Positions 16,635 to 25,992 of a DNA stretch of 64,000 bases are shown in pieces; the stretch's first letter is position 1, and the number at the start of each line of letters is the position of its first letter. The notes beneath the pieces are model-generated. The model was not told the DNA's origin, did not search any database, and saw only the letters and a program-made list of their open reading frames with translations. A program made the translations under genes and the position numbers. This DNA is from Mycobacterium sp. SMC-4. Its GTDB lineage: Bacteria > Actinomycetota > Actinomycetes > Mycobacteriales > Mycobacteriaceae. The stretch lies in assembly GCF_025263265.1 (NCBI RefSeq), contig NZ_CP079869.1, forward strand, positions 4,092,001 through 4,156,000. The letters run 5' to 3'.

Positions 16635-17335
16635 GGCACGAAGTCCACTCTCGATACCTTGGCTTCGCCGGCGACCTCTTGCACGGTCAGCCGCATCCGC
16701 CAGGCGCGGGGCTGCTGTTCAGGGGCGCCGGCATTGGAGGTGCGGACGGTGACCGCCACCAGTACCGTGCCTTCGTTGTCGCCGTAGGACTCCAGTCCCG
16801 CTTCGGCGATCGTGCCCTCCGACTTGGACTGGGCCTGCTTGACGACCTCGACGAATGGCTGGGCGCGCTCCTGGAACTCGTCATAGAACGTCCCTGTAGC
16901 GGAGTCCAGGATGCGCTGGACGTCGGCCTCGGCGTTCTCCCAGTCGATGGTGGTCAGGTTCACCGCGCCCTGCCGTCCCACCTGCAGGAACAGGTTGCGC
17001 TGCTGCTCCTCGCGATGCGACTCGTAGGTCCGATAGCCCAACCATCCGGTCAGCCCCGTCAACGCGAGCACAGCGACCAGGCCGGCGATCAGCGCCAGCT
17101 TGACGTGCGACATCGGCGCCCGTGCGGGCGCCTCGTCAGTAGCCTCCCCGGCAACCTCGTCAGCGGCTCCGTCGTCCTGCACCACATCGTCGCCGGTCGC
17201 ACCCTCCACAGCGGTCGACTCCTGCTCGGTCGCACCGGAGGGATCCTCGGACGGGGTTCGGTCGGTCTGCTGCGGGTCGGTCCCGGACGTCGACTTCGTC
17301 AGTTCCCCGTCGGGGGCAGCAGCATCGTCTGCCAT
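16631..17335 (-). CDS. Mce-associated membrane protein (first of two)
   Basis: 234 residues, same plan as its downstream neighbour: an acidic disordered N-terminus of about 75 residues, a single membrane helix (VKLALIAGLVAVLALTGLTGWLGY) and an extracytoplasmic domain ending MRLTVQEVAGEAKVSRVDFVP. The gene begins 37 nt inside the 3' end of mceF, an unusually deep overlap that should couple its translation to MceF. Family role: accessory subunit of the Mce lipid transporter. The paralogous pair probably arose by tandem duplication, although sequence identity by eye is low. Confidence 0.85.
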   Translation of the reverse strand: MADDAAAPDGELTKSTSGTDPQQTDRTPSEDPSGATEQESTAVEGATGDDVVQDDGAADEVAGEATDEAPARAPMSHVKLALIAGLVAVLALTGLTGWLGYRTYESHREEQQRNLFLQVGRQGAVNLTTIDWENAEADVQRILDSATGTFYDEFQERAQPFVEVVKQAQSKSEGTIAEAGLESYGDNEGTVLVAVTVRTSNAGAPEQQPRAWRMRLTVQEVAGEAKVSRVDFVP

Positions 17336-18759
17336 GTTCGCTCCTCTGCGGCACTGTTGGCCAGGTTGGACTGTGTGTACACACGTCCGTCCGGACCAAC
17401 GTACGTGCCGCTTTCCGGGTCGTATTCGGCGGCCGCCATCGGAGGCGGTACCGCAGCCGGTGGCGGAGGCGGTTGCGCAGGTGATTCACCCGGCGGCAGC
17501 TGGGGGACGGCCTGCCCGGACACGGTCGCGTTCGGGTCGCCCTTCCAGTTGTAACCGTCGTTCAACGGCACGTAGTTCTCGTTGCTCTCACACATCTTTA
17601 CCGTAGGTGCACGTTTGCCGGGCACCGTGACACACGGAAGGTTGCGCGCGCCGCGCACATTGAACGGTCCGTCCTGGGGCACGCGGCAGTACACGTCACC
17701 GGCCGGACGGTCGGGATAGTCCTCGAAGATCGCCGACCGCTGCTGCTGGGCCGGCAAGAATCCGGTCGTGCACGGCGGCGGCAGGTTCAGGTTCAGGTTG
17801 AATACCAGGTAGTCGCCCATGTAGTCCTGCTTGGTGCCGTTCTTGGGCACACCGACGGCCTGGGTGACCGCCGTGCCCTGCGGCAGCAGCACCAGAAGCT
17901 GCTCGAGGCTGGGCTGGTAGGTGACCAGGACCTCACCGACACTGACAAGGTTGGCCAGCACGATCGGCAGGGTGGGCGATAAGCGGTCGAACAGCGCCCG
18001 GGTCTCCTCGGCCGCCCCGGGTCCCTTGCTCAGGATGCCCGACACCGCGGCGTCCTGGTCGCGCAGTTGATCGGTGACGCTGGCGAGGTTCGCCGCCCAG
18101 GCCTGGATCGAGTCCGAGGTGTCGATCTGCGTGTCGAGGACGGGCTCGATGTCGTCGATCAGCGTGGTCAGCGGGTCCAGGTTCGCTCGCGCATCGATGG
18201 CGAGCTTCGACGAGCCGGAGACCAGCCGGCGCAGTTCCGGTCCGAGCCCGCCGACCGCCTGGTAGGCCTCGTCGACCACAGTGCGCAGATTCTCCTGCGG
18301 AATGGCCTGCAGCCCTTCGTTGGTCAGTTCGAGCACGGTGTTGACGTCGGGAGGCACCCGCGCCCGATCCTGGGCGATGACGTCGCCGTCGGTCAGGTCG
18401 GGACCGCCGGCGCTCTGCGGCAGCAATTGGACGAACTGCTCACCGACTGCGGACTGGCTGCGCACCTCGGCGATCAGATCGGCTGGGATCTTGACGCCGG
18501 AATCCAGCGAGAGCTGGGCCTGCACCCCGGTGTCGGTGAGGTGCACACTCTTGACGATGCCGACCTGGGTGCCGCGATAGGTCACGTTGCTGCGCTCGTA
18601 GAGTCCGCCCGTCTCGGGCAGTTCGAGGGTCACGTTGTACTGACCGATGCCCACGAGCGCGGGCAGCCGCATGTAGTTGAACACCATGATGCCCAACGCC
18701 GTTGCGGCCAGCACCGCGAAGATCGTCAACTGGATCAGCATCTGTCTGGTCAACCGCAT
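17299..18759 (-). CDS. MceF, Mce-family lipid transporter subunit
   Basis: 486 residues: an N-terminal membrane anchor (LIQLTIFAVLAATALGIMVF), the MCE beta-barrel domain at about residues 38-115 (YNVTLELPETGGLYERSNVTYRGTQVGIVKSV), a long helical needle-forming region, then a disordered Pro-rich tail with YVGPDGRVYTQSNLA, a motif also seen at the end of Mce1F. Mce subunits assemble as a hexamer that forms a hydrophobic tunnel across the periplasm for fatty acids or sterols. It starts one nucleotide after the mceE stop codon and its 3' end overlaps the first mam gene. Which mce family it belongs to (mce1-mce8) is not decided. Confidence 0.92.
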   Translation of the reverse strand: MRLTRQMLIQLTIFAVLAATALGIMVFNYMRLPALVGIGQYNVTLELPETGGLYERSNVTYRGTQVGIVKSVHLTDTGVQAQLSLDSGVKIPADLIAEVRSQSAVGEQFVQLLPQSAGGPDLTDGDVIAQDRARVPPDVNTVLELTNEGLQAIPQENLRTVVDEAYQAVGGLGPELRRLVSGSSKLAIDARANLDPLTTLIDDIEPVLDTQIDTSDSIQAWAANLASVTDQLRDQDAAVSGILSKGPGAAEETRALFDRLSPTLPIVLANLVSVGEVLVTYQPSLEQLLVLLPQGTAVTQAVGVPKNGTKQDYMGDYLVFNLNLNLPPPCTTGFLPAQQQRSAIFEDYPDRPAGDVYCRVPQDGPFNVRGARNLPCVTVPGKRAPTVKMCESNENYVPLNDGYNWKGDPNATVSGQAVPQLPPGESPAQPPPPPAAVPPPMAAAEYDPESGTYVGPDGRVYTQSNLANSAAEERTWQTMLLPPTGN

Positions 18760-18760
18760 G

Positions 18761-19915
18761 TCAGCGCCCCTGATCCCAGCGATACGGCGCGATGAGCGGA
18801 TTCCCGCCCGGTGGCGGGACGTGGTGGTTGCAAGGGCTGGGCATCTGGCCGATGGTGCGACCCCACTGCAGTTCCAGCCACGTCAGGTTGCACTCCCAGC
18901 GGGTTCCGGTGAAGAAGCCGGAATCGATGCGGCTCAATGTCATATCGACGATCAGAGTCAGGTTGGCGTAGTCACCGCGCATCCAGTTGGTCAGTGTCTC
19001 CTTCGGGAACGGGAAGGTGGGCAGGAAGCTCAGCGCCCGGGTCAACGCCGGTCCGGCATCGGCGAGCGATTGCAGCACCGGGCCGAGGTCTTTGAGCTCG
19101 GCCACCAACGACTCCCGGGTCTGGTTGACCGAGTCGGCCGCCAGGGCGCTGAACCTACCGAGTTGGACCAGCGCCTCGGACAACGTTTCGCGCTGGTCAC
19201 GCAATACCGCCAGCGCGTCGGGGATGGTGCGTAATGCCCTGTCCACCACCGGTTTCTGCTCGGCAACCTGGCTGACCAGGTTGTTCAGGCTCTCTGAGGT
19301 GGCGATGATGTCGTCGGTCTGGTTCTCCAGGTGGCCGACGGCGATGTCAAGCTGTTCGATCAGGCTGCGCAGGTCGTTCTCCCGGCCGGTGAACGCGGTG
19401 CTCAGCGCCTCGGTGATGTCGCCGATGTTGGCCAGCCCGCCCCCGTTGAGCAGCAATGCCACCGCGGCCAGCGCCTGCTCGGTGGTCGGATAGGCCCCCG
19501 ACGATGCCAGCGGGATGACCGACCCGTCCTGCAGCCGACCCTCGGGCGCGGCATCGGTCGGTGGTGCCAGTTCGATGTGCGGGCTGCCGAGCAGGCTGGT
19601 CTGGCCGAGCCTGGCGGTCGCGTTGGCGGGCAGCACCACGTCGCCGTTGAGGGCGATGGTGACCAGCGCGTGCCAACCCTGCCGTTCGATCCGGGTGACG
19701 GTGCCGACGTTGACGTCGCCGACCCGCACCCGCGAATTCGGCTCGATGTTGTCGACGTCGGGCATCTGCGCCTGCACGCTGAACGAGTCCGGACCGACCC
19801 CCTGCACGCCGGGCAGCGGGATCGAATTCAAGCCGCGCCAACCGCAACCCGACAGCGCCAGGGTCAACACCAGCACGGCGACCCCGACTCGGCTCAGCCG
19901 CATCGCCGGCCTCAT
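18761..19915 (-). CDS. MceE, Mce-family lipoprotein (LprK-like)
   Basis: 384 residues. The N-terminus is a lipoprotein signal peptide with lipobox LALSGC and lipidated Cys24, the hallmark of the E subunit in mycobacterial mce operons. The MCE domain covers about residues 40-118 (DSFSVQAQMPDVDNIEPNSRVRVGDVNVGTVTRIE), followed by the helical coiled region (LRSLIEQLDIAVGHLENQTDDIIATSESLNNLVSQV). Its ATG overlaps the mceD stop by 4 nt. Acts outside the inner membrane as part of the heteromeric Mce tunnel. Confidence 0.93.
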   Translation of the reverse strand: MRPAMRLSRVGVAVLVLTLALSGCGWRGLNSIPLPGVQGVGPDSFSVQAQMPDVDNIEPNSRVRVGDVNVGTVTRIERQGWHALVTIALNGDVVLPANATARLGQTSLLGSPHIELAPPTDAAPEGRLQDGSVIPLASSGAYPTTEQALAAVALLLNGGGLANIGDITEALSTAFTGRENDLRSLIEQLDIAVGHLENQTDDIIATSESLNNLVSQVAEQKPVVDRALRTIPDALAVLRDQRETLSEALVQLGRFSALAADSVNQTRESLVAELKDLGPVLQSLADAGPALTRALSFLPTFPFPKETLTNWMRGDYANLTLIVDMTLSRIDSGFFTGTRWECNLTWLELQWGRTIGQMPSPCNHHVPPPGGNPLIAPYRWDQGR

Positions 19916-21252
19916 GAGCCCGCTCCGTGCGGGACCATCATGCCGCGCAATCCGTCGTTCGGGTTGGTGGGTGCAGCCACCTCGGCGGCCAGCGGCGGCG
20001 TGTCAGCAGGCACCCCGACCGTGCCGTCGACCTCCGGTTCGACACCCAGCGGCGTGGGCAGGCCCGGCGGAGGCGGACCGGGCGGCGGAATGTAGTCCGG
20101 GCGCAACCAGTCCTCGCTGTAGGTCAGCTCGTTGGGCCGGGTGGTGGCGCCGACGAGCAGGTTCTGACCGATCGGCGGGAAGTTGTACTGACGATTCTTG
20201 ATGATCGGCGCCAGGTACTGCACGCACAGTTTGGCCGACTCCTCGGCTCCCAGCCGCGATGCGGCCTGCACTGCACCGCACAGGAATTGGATGGGGTTGG
20301 CGAAGTTGTTGATCATCGGCACGCTGCTCACCGCGCCCTGGGCGGGCTGCCAGATGTTGACGTAGTTCTGGAACGTCGTCGGCGCGACATGCAGGAACTG
20401 CTTGATGTCGTCGAGACTCTCGTTGAGGGCCGTGGTGACGCCGGCCAGCTTGTCCGACGTGGTGCCCAGGGCCTCTCGGTTCTCGGCGACGAACGACTGC
20501 AGCTCACCGACGACCGCATCGAGATCCCCGACGGCCCGGGCCACTTCACCGGGATCGTCGGCCAGCAGCCCGGTGACCGAGGCCAGGTTCTGGTTGAGCT
20601 GGCGCATCACCGTGGTGCTGTCCTGCAGCGCCGACACCAGCACTGCGAGATTCTTGACCGTGGCGAAGATGTTGGTGCTGTTGTCGCCGAGCGCAGATAC
20701 CGCCTGCGACAGTTTGATGACCGTTTGGCGGATGTTGGCGCCTTGGCCGCGCAGGTTCTCGGCGGTCGTGTTGATCACCGATCCGAGCGGGCTGACGTCG
20801 CCGGGCTCGGTGGGTTGCAGCGTCTCGCTGAGTCGCTCCAACTGGCTGCGCACCTGATCCCACTCCACCGGCACCGCGGTGCGGTCCAAGCCGATCACGG
20901 TGTCGTCCTCCATCACCGGGCCGCCGGTGTAGGCCGGAGTGAGCTGAATGGCCCGCGAGGTCACCAGCGCCGGCGACAGGATGGCCGCTTTCGCGTCCGC
21001 CGGGACGTCGTAGCGGTCGTCGTACCAGAACGAGATCCGGACGCGTTCGGGCTCCGGATCGATGGCCACGATCCGGCCGACCGGTACTCCGAGGATGCGC
21101 ACGTCGTCGCCGACGTAGATGCCGTTGCTGTTCTCGAAGTACGCCACCACGTTGACCCGGTTGACCCGGTCGGTGGTACGGACCAGCGTGGCCACGCCGG
21201 CGACCAACAGCAGCACCAGCACCGCGGCGACCCAATTGCGGGGATTCTTCAT
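19912..21252 (-). CDS. MceD, Mce-family lipid transporter subunit
   Basis: 446 residues, close to Mce4D in length and shorter than Mce1D. Single N-terminal membrane anchor (WVAAVLVLLLVAGVATLV), MCE domain at about residues 35-110 (VVAYFENSNGIYVGDDVRILGVPVGRIVAID), helical needle region and a Pro-rich C-terminus (PPPGPPPPGLPTPLG). The ATG overlaps the mceC stop by 4 nt, and its own stop overlaps mceE by 4 nt, so stoichiometric coupled translation is likely. Confidence 0.92.
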   Translation of the reverse strand: MKNPRNWVAAVLVLLLVAGVATLVRTTDRVNRVNVVAYFENSNGIYVGDDVRILGVPVGRIVAIDPEPERVRISFWYDDRYDVPADAKAAILSPALVTSRAIQLTPAYTGGPVMEDDTVIGLDRTAVPVEWDQVRSQLERLSETLQPTEPGDVSPLGSVINTTAENLRGQGANIRQTVIKLSQAVSALGDNSTNIFATVKNLAVLVSALQDSTTVMRQLNQNLASVTGLLADDPGEVARAVGDLDAVVGELQSFVAENREALGTTSDKLAGVTTALNESLDDIKQFLHVAPTTFQNYVNIWQPAQGAVSSVPMINNFANPIQFLCGAVQAASRLGAEESAKLCVQYLAPIIKNRQYNFPPIGQNLLVGATTRPNELTYSEDWLRPDYIPPPGPPPPGLPTPLGVEPEVDGTVGVPADTPPLAAEVAAPTNPNDGLRGMMVPHGAGS

Positions 21253-22607
21253 CGGGCACCCTCCCCGGACTGCAGCGGCGGGGCTTCACCGGGCGCCGGA
21301 ACGTAGATCGGGTTCGGCGTCGGCGACGGGGTGGATTCCAGGCCCGGGGGCGGCAGCGCCGGCGGTCCCGGCGGCGGGCCACCGGGCGCAGGTGCCGGTA
21401 ACGGCTCGCGGTATGGGTAACAGCCCGTCGGCCCGGGCAACGGCAGACCAGGCGGCCCGCACCCCTGATCGCCGGGGTTGCCGGTGATGGCATCGGGCAG
21501 GTGCAGCCGCGGCTCTCCGCCCTGACCGGTCCGCGGGTAGGGCACCGGCATGGCCGGGGTGCCCGCCTGACCGACCTGCGGGTCGCTGCGCTCCGACGGC
21601 GCCAGCACCGTGGGATCCAGGCCCAGATCCGAGAACGCCACGTCGATGAACGGCTGGAGGAACTGGCCGGGCAGCAGATTGGAGACGTAGGTCTTGAAGA
21701 ACGGACCCGAGGACACCGACTCGCCCAGCGACATCGAGTAGGCGTTGAGCAGCGACAGCGACTTCTGCAGCCGCTCCTTGCGGTTGTCCAGGATGGTCAG
21801 CACGCCGTTGAGCTTGTCCAGCGCCGGCCTCATCGTCGCGCGGTTTTCGCCGATGAAACCCTGCAGCTGCCCGCTGAGGTTGGAGATGTTGCCCGAGATC
21901 TGGTCCAGCGCAGCGCTCTGGCTGCGCAGCGCGGCCAGCAACGCGTTGGTGCTCGACACCAGCCCGACGATCTGGTCGCTGCGCTCGGCCAGCACGGTGG
22001 TGGCCTTGTTGGCGTTGTCCAGCAGGTTGCGTAATTCGGCGTCGCGGGCATTGAGGGTGTCGGAGAACCGGGCCACCCCTTCCACGGCGATGCGCAGTTG
22101 CGGAGGCGTGTCGGCGAACGTCGCTGAAAGCACCCGCAACGAGTCGGAGAGCTGATCGGTGTCCAGTCCGCTGATCGTCGCGGCCAGATCGCCGAGGGCA
22201 TCGGGAAGCTGGTAGGGCGACTGGGTGCGATCCAGCGGGATCGTGTCCTCCTGCTGGCCGTCTCCGCGGGCCGTCACCTCCAGCACCTTGGTACCCAGTA
22301 GACCCTTGGTCTTGATGGCGGCTTCGGTGCGGTCACCGAGCCGGATGTTCCGGTCGACGGTGAAGGTGACCAGAACCTGTGGCCCGTCCAGGGCGATCGA
22401 CTTCACCTGGCCCACCTTGAAACCCGAAACCTGCACGCCCGCTTCGGTGGTCAATCCACCAGCTTCGGCGAAGTACGCACTGTACTCGCGTCCGCCGCCG
22501 AAGAACGGCAGCTTGTCGTAGTTCATCGACCCGAGCACCACCCCGGCGGTCAGCGCCAGGCCAAGCGCTCCGATCGCGACCTGATTGCGTTCACTGAACG
22601 GCTTCAT
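21249..22607 (-). CDS. MceC, Mce-family lipid transporter subunit
   Basis: 452 residues from the ATG at 22607. The reading frame is open for another 90 nt inside mceB, but the ATGA overlap with the mceB stop and the typical N-terminus MKPFSERNQVAIGALGLAL fix the start. Membrane anchor at residues 8-28, MCE domain at about 38-115 (YSAYFAEAGGLTTEAGVQVSGFKVGQVKSI), helical region, and a very Pro/Gly-rich tail of about 100 residues. Part of the Mce tunnel complex. Confidence 0.92.
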   Translation of the reverse strand: MKPFSERNQVAIGALGLALTAGVVLGSMNYDKLPFFGGGREYSAYFAEAGGLTTEAGVQVSGFKVGQVKSIALDGPQVLVTFTVDRNIRLGDRTEAAIKTKGLLGTKVLEVTARGDGQQEDTIPLDRTQSPYQLPDALGDLAATISGLDTDQLSDSLRVLSATFADTPPQLRIAVEGVARFSDTLNARDAELRNLLDNANKATTVLAERSDQIVGLVSSTNALLAALRSQSAALDQISGNISNLSGQLQGFIGENRATMRPALDKLNGVLTILDNRKERLQKSLSLLNAYSMSLGESVSSGPFFKTYVSNLLPGQFLQPFIDVAFSDLGLDPTVLAPSERSDPQVGQAGTPAMPVPYPRTGQGGEPRLHLPDAITGNPGDQGCGPPGLPLPGPTGCYPYREPLPAPAPGGPPPGPPALPPPGLESTPSPTPNPIYVPAPGEAPPLQSGEGAR

Positions 22608-23635
22608 CGCGGCGCACACCTCCCGCTGCTCTGCCCGGCGACCTTGACGTAGACCGGCTGCCCACCTTTGCCGTTGAGCTTGAGCACGATGTCGCACAGG
22701 TAGAAACTGAAGAAGTCACCGTAGATGCCCTGCCGCGCCAGTGCCTGGTAGGCGTCGGGCAGTGTGTTGATCAGATTGTCGAAGTACTCGTGATCGGCGA
22801 CGACGATGCCTGCGGCGCGGTCGGTCTCCTGGACAACTTTCTGCAACGGCGGCCGCGCTTCGTCCAGCAGATCGGCGATGCTGCCGGCCGCGGCGTTGGT
22901 GTAGGCCAGGCCGGCGCTGATGTCGTCGCGGCGGTTCTCCAGTGCCCCGACGAGCTCGGAGAGCGCCTCGACGGCCTTGCCGAACTGTTCGTTCTGGTCA
23001 CCCAGCGAGCCGAGCACGGTGTTCAGGTTGACGATCACGTCGCCGATCAGCTGGTCGCGGTCGGCCAATGTGCTTGTCAGCGCGGCGGTTTGGGCCAGGA
23101 ACGAGTTGATGGTGCCGCCTTGGCCCTGCAGCGCGGTGATGAGCTGGCCCGACAACGCGTTGATCTGATCGGGGTCCAGCGCACGGAACAGCGGCCGGAA
23201 CCCGCCGATCAGCGCATCGAGATCCAGGGCCGGCGAGGTACGCGCCAGCGGAATGGTGTCTCCGGCATTGAGTCTCTGCACGCCGCCGGCACCCTCTTCG
23301 AGCGCCAGGTAGCGTCCGCCGATCAGGTCGTCGTAGCGGATGACCGCGCGGCTACCTTCGGTCAGCACCACCGAGTCGTCGGCGGTGAACTCCACCAGAG
23401 CGGTGGTATCGGGTTGTATCTCGACCTTCTTGACCCTGCCGACCTCGACGCCGGCGATGCGGACGAAGTCGTTGGTCTCCAGTCCGGTGACGTTGACGAA
23501 TTCCGCGCGGTAATCGTGGGCGCGCTCACCGAAGCGCATCTGGCCGAACACGGCGTAGAGCCCGAACACCCCGACCAGGCAGACGGCCAGGAACACGCCG
23601 AGACGCACCAGGTCTCGGCGAATGTTGCCTGTCAT
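22604..23635 (-). CDS. MceB, Mce-family lipid transporter subunit
   Basis: 343 residues, essentially the length of Mce1B (346). N-terminal anchor (LVRLGVFLAVCLVGVFGLYAVFG), MCE domain at about residues 40-120 (YRAEFVNVTGLETNDFVRIAGVEVGRVKKVEI) and helical region, without the long disordered tail of the other subunits. It ends with FYLCDIVLKLNGKGGQPVYVKVAGQSSGRC, the conserved MceB C-terminus with two Cys that may pair. 32-nt gap after mceA with a weak ribosome site. Confidence 0.93.
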   Translation of the reverse strand: MTGNIRRDLVRLGVFLAVCLVGVFGLYAVFGQMRFGERAHDYRAEFVNVTGLETNDFVRIAGVEVGRVKKVEIQPDTTALVEFTADDSVVLTEGSRAVIRYDDLIGGRYLALEEGAGGVQRLNAGDTIPLARTSPALDLDALIGGFRPLFRALDPDQINALSGQLITALQGQGGTINSFLAQTAALTSTLADRDQLIGDVIVNLNTVLGSLGDQNEQFGKAVEALSELVGALENRRDDISAGLAYTNAAAGSIADLLDEARPPLQKVVQETDRAAGIVVADHEYFDNLINTLPDAYQALARQGIYGDFFSFYLCDIVLKLNGKGGQPVYVKVAGQSSGRCAPR

Positions 23636-23667
23636 CGGTTACCTCTCATCGTCGGTTCGGTCGGCAC

Positions 23668-25134
23668 TCAGGAAGGCGGTCCGGGCGCGGCGGGTACGGG
23701 TGGAATCACGTCGGGGTACGGCACCGCTCTGGGCTGCAGCTCGGCCGGGTGGGGCACCACGAACGGTTCCGAACCCGGACGGGGTCCCGGGTCGCGCGGC
23801 GCGCCCGGCGGCGGCGCCGGCGGCAGCCCCGGCCACAACGGGGTGCCGTCGGGTGCGTAGAGCTGCGCTCCGTAGGCCGGCGCACCCGGGTACGGAACGG
23901 GACCGATGGCCGGGCCGCCGAACAGATTTCGGATGCTCGGGGCTTCGGGCACCGCACGGGTGGTCGGCAGCCAGTTGCCGTAGGTCGGGAACGCGATGCC
24001 GGGGTTGGGACGCCAGTCCAGACCACTCCCGAAGCCGGTGTTGGTGACCAGATTTCGCACCGGCCAGTTCTCGGCGACTTTCGGCAGGGATCCACACCCC
24101 GGCTTACCGCCCGGGCCACCCTTGGCACCGACGATCGGCAGATGCTGGGGGTACTTGTAGGGGTCGTCGCCGAAGGACAGCGCGGTGTCGAGCACCAGGG
24201 TGCGTCCGTTGCCGCCCGGTCCCTCGTACCCACCCTCGTCGAGCAGGTGTTTGGCCCCGACCAGCAGGCAGGTGAACGAGGGCGAGTACTTGTGCAGCAG
24301 GTTGGTCGTCGGGGCCAGCACGTTGATGGCCCTGATCAGGTTCTGCTGATTGGGTGCCAGCAGGTTGATACCGCTGTTGGACAGTCCGAGGGTGGACAGC
24401 AGCAGTGCGTCGAGATCGCCGGACTGCCGGACGACGGTGTCGCTGGTGGTGCTCACCGCATCCAGGGTGGTCAGGATGTCTTGTGCCGCAGCGCTGTAGG
24501 TCTCGTTGAACTGTGTGAGTGCCCGCAGGTCGGAGGTGATGGTCTCGTTGCGTGGATTCAACGCCAGCAGCACCTCGTTGGCGTCGGTGGTGGCCCGTCC
24601 GATCAGTTCGCCCTGGCCGCGTACACCGTCGGCCAGCGCGGTCAGCGTGCTGTTGAGCTTGGCCGCGTCGACGTGGTCGAGCACCTGCACGAGGTTCTCG
24701 AAGACGGTGTTGACCTCGGTGGTCACGTTGCGCGACTGCAGCACCTGATTGGCTTCCAGCCGTTGGCCGCTGGGGTTGTCCGGAAAGACCAGGTCGACGA
24801 ATTTCGCACCGAAGATCGTGGTTGCCCGGATCTGGGCTTCGACGTTGGACGGGATGTACTGCACCTGGTCGGAGTCGATTTCCAGGCGCAGCGCCACCGG
24901 GTTGTTCAGCGCCCCGGTGGTCGAGATGTCGGCCACCCGGCCCACCTGCACCCCGCGCAGCTTGACCTTGGCGTTGGTCTCCATCACCAGGCCGGCCCGC
25001 TCCGAGGTCAGCGTGACCGGCATGGTGGAGCGCAGCGAACCGGTGAACAGCGCCCAGGTCAACCAGCTGGCGGCGATGAACAGCACCACCAGAATCAAGG
25101 TCCACCACCCCGGCCGCAAACCGTCGTCGTCCAT
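23668..25134 (-). CDS. MceA, Mce-family lipid transporter subunit
   Basis: 488 residues. Anchor WWTLILVVLFIAASWLTWALF, MCE domain at about residues 38-115 (MPVTLTSERAGLVMETNAKVKLRGVQVGRVADIS), the conserved TTIFGAKFVDLVFP block, then the helical region. A C-terminal domain contains YPQHLPIVGAKGGPGGKPGCGSLP and a Pro-rich end of about 90 residues that Mce1A lacks. It also lacks the hydrophobic insertion seen in Mce1A, so this is not a simple mce1 orthologue. Starts 3 nt after yrbEB. Confidence 0.92.
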   Translation of the reverse strand: MDDDGLRPGWWTLILVVLFIAASWLTWALFTGSLRSTMPVTLTSERAGLVMETNAKVKLRGVQVGRVADISTTGALNNPVALRLEIDSDQVQYIPSNVEAQIRATTIFGAKFVDLVFPDNPSGQRLEANQVLQSRNVTTEVNTVFENLVQVLDHVDAAKLNSTLTALADGVRGQGELIGRATTDANEVLLALNPRNETITSDLRALTQFNETYSAAAQDILTTLDAVSTTSDTVVRQSGDLDALLLSTLGLSNSGINLLAPNQQNLIRAINVLAPTTNLLHKYSPSFTCLLVGAKHLLDEGGYEGPGGNGRTLVLDTALSFGDDPYKYPQHLPIVGAKGGPGGKPGCGSLPKVAENWPVRNLVTNTGFGSGLDWRPNPGIAFPTYGNWLPTTRAVPEAPSIRNLFGGPAIGPVPYPGAPAYGAQLYAPDGTPLWPGLPPAPPPGAPRDPGPRPGSEPFVVPHPAELQPRAVPYPDVIPPVPAAPGPPS

Positions 25135-25137
25135 ACC

Positions 25138-25992
25138 TCAGCCCGCCAGGTTGAAGTTGCCGGATTGTCCGTATACCGCAAGCGAAATCATGACCAGGAC
25201 GACCGCCGAGAGAATCAGCGACGTGCGCACCGCACGGCCGACCGCCTCCCCCACCCCGGCCGGCCCGCCGCGGGCGGTGAAGCCGTAATAGGTGTGCACC
25301 AGCATGATCACCACCCCCAGTGCCACACACTGGATGAACGACCAGAACAGATCGGTCGGGTTCAGGAACGTGCGGAAGTAGTGGTCGTAGACGCCGGTGG
25401 ACTGGCCATAGATCACGGTGGTGCCGAACCGGGCCGCCCAGAAAGCCGCCAGCACGCCGACGCAGTACAGCGGGATGACCACCAGCAGACCCGCGACGAC
25501 ACGGGTGGAGGCCAGATAGGCGATGCTGCGGATGCCCATCACCTCCAACGCGTCGATTTCCTCGTTGATGCGCATGGCTCCGAGCTGGGCGGTGGCGCCG
25601 GCGCCGATGGTCGCCGACAACGCGATGGCCGTGGTGCCGGGGGCGATGAGCCGCACGTTGAAGAACGCCGAGGCGAAACCGGTCAACGCCTCGACACCGA
25701 TCTCGGCGAAGTCGGTATATCCCTGCACCGCAACCAATGCGCCGGTGGTGACGGTGAGGAATCCGACGATGGCCACCGTGCCGCCGATGATGATCAGCGC
25801 ACCGGCGCCCAGACCCATCTGGGCGATCAGTCGGATCAGCTCGATGTGGTAGTGCGTCACCGCTGTCACCGTCGAGCGCAGGGTACGACCGTAGAACTTG
25901 GTCTGGACCCCGACCTGGTTCCACGGATCGGCCAGCGCCCGGTATCGGCGCTTGAGCCAAGGGAACTGGGAATGGGGGCGTGAAACCGTCAC
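25138..25992 (-). CDS. YrbEB, MlaE-type permease of the Mce transporter
   Basis: 284 residues, five or six membrane helices, MlaE/DUF140 permease fold. The conserved cytoplasmic coupling segment is ATAQLGAMRINEEIDALEVMGIRSIAYLASTRVVA, which docks the ATPase; ARGGPAGVGEAVGRAVRTS near the C-terminus is the second family hallmark. With YrbEA it forms the membrane channel beneath the Mce hexamer. The ATPase (MceG/Mkl in mycobacteria) is not in this operon. The ATG overlaps yrbEA by 4 nt. Confidence 0.94.
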   Translation of the reverse strand: MTVSRPHSQFPWLKRRYRALADPWNQVGVQTKFYGRTLRSTVTAVTHYHIELIRLIAQMGLGAGALIIIGGTVAIVGFLTVTTGALVAVQGYTDFAEIGVEALTGFASAFFNVRLIAPGTTAIALSATIGAGATAQLGAMRINEEIDALEVMGIRSIAYLASTRVVAGLLVVIPLYCVGVLAAFWAARFGTTVIYGQSTGVYDHYFRTFLNPTDLFWSFIQCVALGVVIMLVHTYYGFTARGGPAGVGEAVGRAVRTSLILSAVVLVMISLAVYGQSGNFNLAG